A stretch of DNA of 64,000 nucleotides from Blakeslea trispora (Eukaryota; Mucoromycota; Mucoromycetes; Mucorales; Choanephoraceae). The translations under genes were made by a program, and so were the position numbers. The stretch's first letter is position 1. Every line of letters begins with the position of its first letter. Positions 55,750 to 64,000 of the stretch are shown one piece after another. The DNA lies in the NCBI GenBank assembly GCA_025331445.1, contig JAIWNE010000020.1, forward strand, positions 1 through 64,000, read 5' to 3'. The notes under the pieces were generated by a model. It was not told the origin of the DNA. It ran no database searches and worked only from the letters and a program-made list of their open reading frames with translations.

Positions 55750-56930
55750 TTACTCTTGCTTTTTGGGTTTCTTGAAGACATGTGACATGGTAGTCATCAT
55801 GACAAGCTCCTCGTCTTCTTAGGCTCCATACATCTTAAGGAGCTCTAACAAATGCTTTGTTTTAGTAGAGAAAGTTGGTTCTGTTATAGCTGCCTTTTCA
55901 TCTTTATAAAAATCATCATTTTCATAGACAGCGTCATAACGAAAATTGCCTAAAAGTAGTGACTAGTCCATTTTCGATAGGCATATTCATACTGCCCTCA
56001 TTGCTGGGCTCAATTGCTCCAACATCTTTGCCAACAGCAGTAAGGAAAAATACTAGTATGTTTCCAGCAGTTGGACATGGTAACAAGCAAAAGTAGGACC
56101 CGTATATGTTTTTTTTGTTATCCAGCTCTTTATGTTGAAATAGTAATGAAGAAAACCATGATCAACCGCTTGATTTAATCGTGGCGTATATGTTTATACA
56201 TAAGGAGCAAACCAGTTCTACGGTTAAAGCATTTTGGCTCTTCATGCTTGCCAATGACGAGAACGTCATACTCGGCACTACCTTCAGTGTAACAAAAAAA
56301 AGAGATTGATTGTTGTTTGTGTCTTGTCAAACTTGATACCAAGAATGTTATGAGCAGCAATGGTACTGATGAGAGAAACCCGAGAAACCAAGCCTATTCT
56401 TCAACGCATACCTTTTGGTTTGAGTGATAACAAATACAGTCCATCTGTCTAGACTTCAAGTTGTGAGGCTTCATAAAGTTGCTGATCCGGTCATTAGAAA
56501 AGCAAGACTTTGTTTTGACATTATTAAGCTTTGACAAATTACCAACCAAGTGAGCTGCACAAGTAGAAATAATGCGCTTGTTGATCGTCACATTTCCATT
56601 GTTCATTCAACTTATGAGCTTAATAAGCTTGTCTTCCAATCGAGGGCACCTGTTCTCCTTACTACTGCTAGCCTTCAATTCTTTGTCGGGCATTTCAGCC
56701 AGTTATTTTTGCCTGCACGCAATATCACTGACAGTGCTCTGATGGGGCAACAACTTCAGGTTGAATTGGCGCTTTGCCTAATGATGTATACGTTTCCAAG
56801 TCTTTTTTGATTCTATCAAAGAGCTTAGAACAAGTTTTCAAGTTTTGTTTTTGTACAAAATCCACAGGCTTTTTTCTTTTCTATTAGATTGCTCTTCAAT
56901 GATGCGAGTAAGGGGCGTAGAATTTGATGT
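55750..56930 (-). pseudogene. Pogo/Fot1-like (DDE_1) transposase relic
   Basis: Read on the minus strand, the DNA-binding part survives near 56400-56650: M-N-N-G-N-V-T-I, A-A-H-L-V-G-N-L, then F-S-N-D-R-I-S-N-F and H-N-L-K-S-R-Q-M-D, the pattern of the CENP-B/Tc5 helix-turn-helix (F-x-x-S-x-x-W-x-x-x-F, HNLKSR). Further on come V-L-V-I-G-K-H-E-E-P-K-C-F (usual LVIGKxxxPxCF) near 56225-56280 and Y-Y-F-N-I-K-S-W-I-T (usual NKKAWMT) near 56120. Stops of all three kinds and frameshifts interrupt it, so it is long dead. Catalytic Asp boxes are not reliably read. Confidence 0.55.
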
Positions 56931-57731
56931 ATGATTGATCGACTTCCGAATGCTTAATGTTCATTATGGATGACCAAAAAAAAAACGAATAAAGTTTTAA
57001 TTTGCGATTCAGGAACACTAATTGACTGCTATATTATATGCAGTCACGTGGTTTTGTTTTGTCATGTACCTTGCTTCTACCGACAACATGACATGATCAA
57101 GGTTCTGACTGTAGTAGATGTATCTTTTCTTAAGCAACCATTACTTCTTCTTCTTTGAAAATTCAGTGCACAGAAATCCTAGCTACAAAACATAGCAAAC
57201 AACCAAGGAAACGTAATTTTAAAGAAACAAGACAGTATATACTTTAATGGCTCATTTATAGTGTCTTATAGAGACACATTGTATATTTGGTTAAGCGCAT
57301 GGCATACCAAATAAAGAAACCACATGTGTAAACATGCTGTCATTGGAACATGTAAAGTACGATTGCTTTTTTTTTGTTATTATTATTATTATTATATGTG
57401 ATTCGATAAACATGTTGATAAAAGAATAAGAGTCTTGGTTGTTTCATCTCCTCAATAAAAAGCAAAAGATGCTGTTTATGTTGTATCGATATAAGCAATA
57501 GAAACGATAACAAACAATGTACAAGAGTTAGTTAGAAATCAATCTCCTGTCAGGTGCCACTCAGAAGGGCTTTGTAACTTCACTTGGGTTACACGATGTC
57601 ATCTACTGTCAACTAATATTTACTTGTATCCCCCTTTCTAACATTTTTTCTTTTTTTTTTTACTCTCTTTACTTTTTTTTTGTTTTCAGCTTTTCTTTTC
57701 TTGTAATATAAGCCTTGTATATAGTTATAAG
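56931..57731. other. Intergenic region upstream of the Rho GTPase
   Basis: AT-rich, with no gene recognised. It contains a short (ATT)n tract near 57377-57395 and a T-rich pyrimidine tract (57645-57690) close to the GTPase start. Confidence 0.45.
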
Positions 57732-58480
57732 ATGAAACGCACAACATATCGCAAGAAAATTGTAATTGTAGGAGATGGTGCATGTGGAAAGACTAGTTTG
57801 TTGATTGTCTATCAAAATGGCCAGTTTCCAGAAGTAAGTTCGTCTGAAAGCAACATATGAGAAAAGACAAACTAACATCGACTGGGTAACTTAGAAATAT
57901 CTTCCTACAGTCTTTGAGAACTATATTTCGCGAGTTGAATTAGATCATAACAAATCGGTTGAACTCGCATTGTGGGATACAGCTGGCCAAGAGGATTACG
58001 ACAGACTTCGACCATTATCGTATTTTGAAACAGACGTTATAGTGATATGTTATGCTGTAGACAATCAAAACTCATTCCAGAATGTTCGAGACAAGGTACG
58101 TTCTTGTTGTCACAACACTTACAGACATGCTTATGATTGTTGTATACCATAGTGGTTGCCAGAAATAAAGCATTTTTGTAGCAATAGTGTTTCGTTGGTT
58201 CTTGTTGGGCTTAAAACCGATCTGCGCTCGGGATCGAGGACTACGGTTAGCTATCAGCAGGTATGTCATTCAGCTCGTCAGCCTTAACCATTACAAACTA
58301 ATCGCGATCTTTGGTGCTTCTGTTTAGGGCTACAAATTAGCAAAAGAAATAGGTGCTAAATACGGAGAATGCAGTGCTAAAACGAATGAAAATGTACAAG
58401 ATGTTATTCGATTGGCAGCACAAGTTGCTGTCAAGCCCAAATTCTTTTTCAAGAGACGCCTTCAATGCAACATATTATAG
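57732..58480 (+). CDS. Rho-family small GTPase
   Basis: Four exons (57732-57833, 57895-58095, 58153-58260, 58328-58480, TAG) give 187 residues. G1 is [10 protein letters not shown]2 [10 protein letters not shown]3 W-D-T-A-G-Q-E, G4 L-K-T-D-L (usual NKxD/CKxDL) and G5 C-S-A-K. The T-V-F-E-N-Y effector loop and the Rho insert mark the Rho subfamily. The C-terminus, [11 protein letters not shown], is a polybasic stretch followed by a CaaL box, which predicts geranylgeranylation and plasma-membrane targeting. Rho proteins steer actin, cell-wall synthesis and polarity. Whether it is Rho1, Rho3 or Rho4 type is not decided here. Confidence 0.9.
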
Positions 58481-59992
58481 AAAATCTCAAAAGCCTGTCT
58501 ACTTGTCTTGTATCTACTTTTTTTATTCTGGCTATCATTCAACTTTCTTTTTTTTTTATATTATCCAACTTTAGACATACTCCTTTATTTTATACACGTA
58601 CTCATATAACTATATAGACCACTAATACTTCCTCATATACACTATCATTGATACATTTCTATGCAACCGCTTATACATCCAACTATATGACAAAAGAAAG
58701 AAAAACATAAACTTAATGTTCCCGATCGATCAAAAAGGTCAACTCATATATATCTGTATTTTATCTATCCGACTATTCTTCTTATTTATCTAGCACCTGT
58801 AACATTGCTTTTCCCTCTCTTATGTATTTAATAAAAAAAGCAGCCTCTCCTTTTAATAAACCAAGGCTGTTTGTTTTTTTACAAATCGCCATAAAAAGAA
58901 AGTATATGAGCCGAAAAAAGCATGTCTCAAATCTGACCCTGAATGGTTGTCCTAAACAAGCAATTTTTGCCACACCTTCCTAAATCCACTAACGTTTTTT
59001 TAGCTGCAAACAGTATACCTCTCTTTTATGTCATTGATTCAAAAAAAGAAACTACTTTAAGCAATTTGCTCAATACGACTTGACCATCGCAGTTTCCGGA
59101 AGCTATAATACAATTATCTTAATTTTGATGGTACGATGTTGTCCGATAGTGAGAGTACCGTCATTTTGAAAACTATTAAAGGTGATCAGGATTTTAAAAG
59201 GAGTAATGAAAGAGATGTTGGAGCACAAACACAATACATTGATACACTTTCTCATGCTTGATGCTTGGTATTCGTGAAGATTCTGAGCCTGTAAGAGACC
59301 AAAAATGGTCTTACTGATTTACGAAGCCAAAGCAAGATTATCTCATTACAATTTGAGAAATGTCAAAGAGTCCCCAAAACAACCAAGCCATATAGTGTTG
59401 CTGAAAGAAGCTTGGTAAATGCTATTTTTCTTTGGTTTGTGAGTAACCAATATTGGCTTTTAATTTGAACATCAATTTCTTTTTTTGAGTGAAAATTTAA
59501 TTTTTTTTTTCTTTTGGTTCCGGAATGAATCCGAAGATTTCCGTAACGTACTATGGAACAAGAATCTATATCGTTAGCTTTTAATGACCTCTTTTGATTT
59601 AGGTGTCATAAAGCAAAAAAAAAAAACCATGAAAGCGTATAAACATACTGTGAAACTTAAAATAAAGCACTATTTATTTGACTACATTTTTTCTTTTTTT
59701 TTTTGGTTCTTTCATCGTTTGAGCCCAATCCACAGTCCGATACTAGAGATGTTCAATAGTCTAAAAGCAAAATGTAAAGAATATAGATGCTGCTGGCTCT
59801 TGATACAGTTTGGTCAAAGCTGTTTACTAGAGGGTTTTTTAAAAAAGAAAAAGGCTAGTTTGTCTTTCAGAGCTAACGATTCGATGTACAGAGTAGCCAT
59901 CTAAAAAGTAGATACAAAACAGGGTCCCTGTGGCGGAGAAAACAGTCTGTATTCTATTTCCAAAAATAGACTATACGCAGCAAAATTAAATT
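58481..59992. other. Region without recognisable genes
   Basis: AT-rich. Short protein-like pieces (for example around 59130-59260 and 59340-59420 on the plus strand) occur between stops, but I cannot assign them. They may belong to the transposon relic that follows. Confidence 0.4.
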
Positions 59993-60560
59993 ATGCTTGT
60001 AAAGAAAAAAAAAAGGAATCAAATTTGGGTTGACAGAAAACTAAAACATGCCACATGTTTGAAGCTACAGAAAACCCATAAGGAACAAGTTGTATGTTTT
60101 TCTCAAAATATGCATAGGTCAATACTTTTAAGAAATGCAAAGAAAAGCCACTTAAGATGGATGTCAGCAGTTAACAGCTTCTGCATCGGCTTTCAAATGA
60201 GTCAAAATCTTGTCAACGAGTTAGCTTTCCACATCAACCTGAGTCATTCTATGGCTTGATCTGCTGAGATAGTTTGAGACGCTGATGTTATTCATAAGAC
60301 AAGAGCCCGAAGCGCTAATTGTTTTGAGGGTGATCAATACAGTGATAAGAATGGCTTTAGAACAAAGATCAGTGAAAAGAAATGATATGGTCAGATTCAA
60401 GACAAACTAGCCTTTAGAAGCTTTTCATTTATATTGCTTCAACTGGACTTACTTTACGAGAGCAATCTAAAGACTACTGTCTCATGATTGATAACGCTCT
60501 TTACGTGTTCCGAATCAGATCAAAGAGTGAATTGTTAGCTGAGAATATAAGTATGAGTGT
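59993..60560 (+). pseudogene. Tc1/IS630-type transposase relic
   Basis: The catalytic centre is recognisable at 60208-60260: V-N-E-L-A-F-H-I-N-L-S-H-S-M-A, corresponding to V-D-E-x-A-F-H-I-N of the copies at 8492 and 14621, with the first Asp now Asn. TGA 60257-60259 stands where the family has W (M-A-W-S). Further TGA stops follow in the same frame. In another frame, 60471-60520 reads Y-C-L-M-I-D-N-A-L (usual VMDNAPIH). Old and degenerate; the third catalytic box is not found. Confidence 0.45.
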
Positions 60561-61495
60561 ATACAAAATATCTTCAGACCTGATGCCACGGATTCAAATG
60601 TATATGGTGCATCCTGTTAAGCTATTCATATCTTTTCTGTCCGTTTCTATCTCTCAAAAAGCCCTTTTTTTAAAAAAAAACCAACCATAAAATACATATA
60701 GAAAAGCAAAAAAAAAAAAAAAGTAAGAACGAACTTATTGAGTACTCTTACTTCTTCAGAGAAGAAATGATACTAGTTCTCAAAGACTTCAAAAAGAAAT
60801 GAAAGAATCGTACTAAAGAGAGAACCCAAGTCAAACTTTCATGAGGAAGGGAAAGAAAAAAGATCACAGAGCACCATCCACAGCTCACATTGTGAACAGC
60901 AAGCTTTTTTTTTACTTTGAACAGCCATTGGCTTGTTACAAGACATTTCCTAATATACGTGTCTCTATTCACGAAGATTTGATAGCTATAAACTACCAAG
61001 CTGAATAAAGATGCGCAGAACTGTCAAAACTGCTTTAAAAACCAGAATATGCGGCGACAAAGGATTCTTTGCGGAACTTTAATAGTATTCATGCATGCTC
61101 AAAGATAGAAAATAAAGTTAGACTAATTGAACCCTGATTTCAATCGATCAAACACACAGATATATGCATTGATTTGTTTGCACAAGAAATCATTGTACTA
61201 AAATAACAACCAAGAAAACAAATGATGCCAAATATACTTCTTTATTAAAAGAGAGCAGATGTACTGGAAAAAGGTATAAGTTGAAATTGATTGTTGATAG
61301 CTACAAGCTTAAAGAAGGCGTGTTTACCGCCTAGCACTTTCTTGTTGTTGTGATCCGTCCTAAAGCACTCATTGAACTCAAAGACCGGGATAAGCAAGTA
61401 CATCATATAGATCATGATTGTTGGAATAATATTGCAAGGAAGGCCTTGAATGGTCATCTTGGGTTATTTGAAGCCTTCTGCGTCGAGTCGTGCCT
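60561..61495. other. Region without recognisable genes
   Basis: AT-rich, with several A/T homopolymers. Nothing assigned. Confidence 0.45.
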
Positions 61496-62329
61496 CTATC
61501 TGAATACGAGATTCTGCCTTCTATCAATTGTTTCATCCATTTTGGTCTTATTGTATCTACTCGTAGCCAATGAATAAGTATAACATGATGGATGCTCTTT
61601 CAGAACATACTTGCCTACAAGAACAACGTCAGGGTCATTAGGCTCCAAACACCATGTTCTTCTATCACCAAGGTCAGTTGAGCTATTTACTGTGACAAGA
61701 TCAGATCGTCGCCTCTTGAAATCCTAGATAGAAGAATGTGAGTATGTCTTTTTTTGTTTTTTCTTGAGCAAGATTCAACTTTACTAGATGGTATTTACTC
61801 CATACAGGTGGAACATAAAGTACACCTAAATCGGGATGCACGCAAAAGGGACAAACGGCGGGAGCAAAGGGTGAATAAGTTGATCTTTTAAGCTGAAGAA
61901 AACACTCTGTACAAATAGACTTGTCACAGCAGCGAGTACGATTCATTTTAGATGGATAATACTATCATGCAATTTTTCAGCTTAGAAACTACGACAGTAG
62001 AAAAGTTATATGTAGCTTTGTTTTTTTTTTGTTTACTTACCAAGAAGCATATAGGGCATTCTGTATCAAAAGTTAGATTTTGTTTACTAATGTAAGGTTC
62101 TGTAGAGCCTAAGAAAGAATCTATCAACACAACAACACAATCAAGCAATCCTTTACTTACCCTCGTAAAAGGGTGCAAGATGTCCTTTTCGAATGAGATT
62201 CTGTACAATATGGATATCATAGTCTAGACTATTTTTTGTGCGAATGCCTTGTGGACTTACAAAGCCGTGGTCCACGACAGTTAACGAAGACAAAGCAATA
62301 ACTCTTATCTTGGAACATGTGTGTCCCAT
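61496..62329 (-). CDS. SIP5-like RING-type zinc finger protein, 3' exons uncertain
   Basis: ATG 62329 (M-G-H-T-C-S-K) begins exon 1 (62161-62329), which includes G-I-R-T-K-N-S-L-D-Y-D and L-I-R-K-G-H-L-A-P-F-Y-E-G, as in SIP5. Exon 2 (62041-62108) ends with the first Cys pair, C-P-I-C-F-L. The next exon (to about 61790) holds R-C-C-D-K-S-I-C-T-E-C-F, P-A-V-C-P-F-C and D-L-G-V-L-Y-V-P-P, closing the atypical RING finger. Beyond this the frame can either continue or splice near 61780-61725 and run to TAG 61496; the C-terminus is not recognisable. Yeast Sip5 binds the Snf1 kinase and Glc7 phosphatase in glucose signalling; the same role here is inferred. M-G at the N-terminus could allow myristoylation. 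Confidence 0.65.
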
Positions 62330-62891
62330 AGCTGACGATGTTCGCAACCCTAAGGGGGAAGTAATAAGTCTATTTTGATTGTCTGGTCCAAACAGAAAAG
62401 AAAGAAAGAAAGAAAGAGATGGAGATAAATTAACATTCACACACACACACACAGTTGCAAGAAGACACCACAAAAAAGGCATGATGCAAGTCACATTACG
62501 CTCCACCTTTTTTTTTATTGTCTGTGAGCACATTGTAAGTTTATCAATTTTTTTTGTAACAGCTGATAGCGTGACAAAATCATTCATTTGCTTAGGACTT
62601 TTTTTTTTTTGCTTAATTGTTCCTGTTTCTCTTCTTTTCTTTTGCCTCTATCTTTTTTTTTCTTTTTTCATAAATTCACTACAAAGCTAAAAGCAGAGGT
62701 AAGTAATTTCTTTACAAAAAAGAAAAAAGCTCTGTCCTTTTGTTTGTGCGATTCGGGTATTTAACATCCTATTGTATTCTGTACTCTGCTAAAATGAAGG
62801 GGGGGTGTATTACAAAAAAAAACGAGATACAAAAAAAAAAAACTTGTCTTCTTTTCTTTTATTCTCTTTTTTTTTTTTATCTTTTTTAATC
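62330..62891. promoter_or_regulatory. Divergent promoter region between SIP5-like and CBS genes
   Basis: AT-rich, with a (CA)n tract (about 62434-62452) and T-rich pyrimidine stretches close to the CBS gene start. No specific element assigned. Confidence 0.4.
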
Positions 62892-64000
62892 ATGTCTACT
62901 GTTTCATCTAATAAGAACAAGCCTAATAGGCCCCCTTATCCTACAAACTCCAATTTACATACTTCACTGGGTCCTGAAACTGATATGTTATCTGCCTCAA
63001 GTAGACAGCGCCAGTCTAAAAAAGATGAGGTAATAGAAAGAATACAACAATGGAATGAAACTAACAGGCTATGAATGAAACAGGCAATTCGCAAAAAGAT
63101 TGAGCAAGAGTTATCCAAAAAAAGAGGCAGTTCTACTCGTATAAGGCAGACAAAGAAAATTGCAGGCACCGTTTCTGCTCTCCGACCTGCACAGGCCCTC
63201 ACTGTAAGAGAGTCTATCTTGGTTATTGAAGCTGCTCAATTGATGGCAGCTAGAAGAAGCGATTGTGTGTTGGTTGTTGATGATGATGAGCATTTAAGTG
63301 GTATTTTTACAGTAAGCAATAATCTCTCCTTTTTTTTTCTGCCCTTGCTTTTTTTTTTTTATGAAAACATTAATTTCTTTTTTTTAGGCAAAAGATCTGG
63401 CATATCGTGTTGTAGCTAACAATTTGGATGCAAGGTTTGTTTTGTTAACGCATCTATATTGATTTGAAATCCAACCTCCTTCTTTTTTTTTTTTAAGAGC
63501 AACCATAGTAGCCGATATTATGACCAAAGACCCTATGTGCGTTACAGCAGATACATCTGCACAAGATGCTTTAAATTTAATGGTATCTCGCGGGTTCCGT
63601 CATTTGGTAAGGAAATACCGAACAGCTCTAAAAGTAAAGCTACTTATCATCATGGCTGAGAAATTAGCCTGTGTGTAACGAAGAAGGTGATATATTCGGT
63701 TTACTGGATATCACAAAATGTATATATGAAGCATTGAACAAGATGGAAAAAGCTTATGGATCATCACGCAAATTATATGATGCATTGGAAGGTGTAGAGC
63801 GAGAATGGGCCAACAGTCCAGTTCAGTTTGTACAGTATATGGAGGCTCTACGGGATAAAATGTCTTGTCCTGACCTGACTACTGTACTGGACCATCAAGG
63901 CCCTGTACAAGTTGCAGTCAAGACACAAGTAAGAGAGGTAGCCAGGCTGATGAAAGAGCACCACACAACTGCTGTTCTTGTTATGGACCACGGTGGATTA
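62892..64000 (+). CDS. CBS-domain protein (CBS/PB1 type), 5' part, cut by the window end
   Basis: ATG 62892 starts M-S-T-V-S-S-N-K. Exons 62892-63029, 63084-63311, 63388-63434, 63498-63606 and 63668 onwards join in phase. CBS motifs are visible: S-A-L-R-P-A-Q-A-L-T-V with A-A-R-R-S-D-C-V-L-V-V-D and L-S-G-I-F-T-A-K-D; D-I-M-T-K-D-P-M-C-V with R-G-F-R-H-L and F-G-L-L-D-I-T; a further pair begins with V-K-T-Q-V-R-E-V-A-R-L-M-K. Four CBS motifs followed by a PB1 domain is a known fungal architecture; the PB1 part would lie beyond the window. CBS pairs bind adenosyl ligands. The first intron (63030-63083) has a CTAAC branch site; reading through it would give a false stop. Confidence 0.8.

Noticed and set aside
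25626..62329. General reassignment of UGA to tryptophan in this genome.
   Set aside because: Host genes use TGG for Trp, and DIRS copy 2 Gag and RT end at genuine TGA codons; at least one premature TGA stands at a Gly position. The absence of TGA stops in about a dozen host genes is suggestive at most.
62379..62690. Reading frame upstream of the CBS gene.
   Set aside because: Driven by the CA repeat and T-rich tracts; no coding character.
63030..63083. In-frame TGA (63066-63068) in the CBS-domain gene, which looked like the TGA-for-Trp pattern in a host gene.
   Set aside because: It lies inside a normal 54-bp intron (gtaata donor, CTAAC branch site, cag acceptor), and the exons join in phase without it.
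1..64000. CRISPR arrays, bacterial operons, rRNA or tRNA genes.
   Set aside because: None seen. Introns and transposon types mark the sequence as eukaryotic, and no tRNA cloverleaf with A and B boxes was noticed, though a dedicated scan was not possible.

Overview
The window is nuclear DNA of a filamentous fungus, most probably an early-diverging one (Mucoromycota, Mucorales-like). The host genes have many short introns (about 50-70 bp, GTAAGT-type donors, CTAAC-like branch sites) and are separated by AT-rich spacers with long A/T runs. The transposon mix (DIRS elements, Tc1/IS630-type DD34E transposases, Gypsy, LINE and pogo relics) also fits. The species cannot be fixed from the sequence.

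Positions 1-25,100 are a nested transposon island. A decayed Ty3/Gypsy element on the minus strand (1 to about 4,330) abuts a 5'-truncated DIRS-type tyrosine-recombinase retrotransposon (about 4,330-8,140). A broken DD34E transposase follows on the minus strand (8,492-9,856), then a 99-bp TA-flanked MITE (10,004-10,102). A related second MITE (10,237-14,602) has been split by a complete 4.2-kb DIRS element (10,312-14,507) that still carries its inverted termini and internal complementary region. Next come another DD34E relic (14,621-15,730) and a 4.8-kb structure (16,068-20,846) made of two 1.9-kb, nearly identical inverted arms. Each arm carries a copy of the same multi-exon gene transcribed outward, and the 978-bp loop between them holds a third, internally deleted transposase. 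A LINE relic (about 20,860-22,243) and an unidentified pseudogene (about 24,340-25,082) complete the island.

Positions 25,600-52,500 are gene-dense host DNA: EB1 (microtubule plus-end binding), RCL1 (18S rRNA processing), Sm D3 (splicing), a 1,632-residue focadhesin-like protein, a mitochondrial DEAD-box-like helicase, a class V myosin, a Zn2Cys6 transcription factor, a secreted SGNH/GDSL esterase, an RNF126-type RING ubiquitin ligase, a PR/SET-domain protein and an RGS-domain protein. Many are housekeeping or cytoskeleton/trafficking genes; no operon-like co-function is implied. Positions 52,500-64,000 are sparser. They hold a pogo-like relic, a Rho-family GTPase, a further Tc1-type relic, a SIP5-like RING protein and the 5' part of a CBS-domain protein that runs off the window.

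The most unusual signals are: (1) the 1.9-kb palindrome with duplicated, outward-facing gene copies; (2) in the intact DIRS element, a 1,295-codon frame that starts 7 nt after the Gag start codon, crosses all of Gag and the reverse transcriptase in another frame, and ends as the tyrosine recombinase, with a parallel arrangement in the second DIRS element; and (3) premature stops in the transposase relics that are almost all TGA, three of them at conserved tryptophans.
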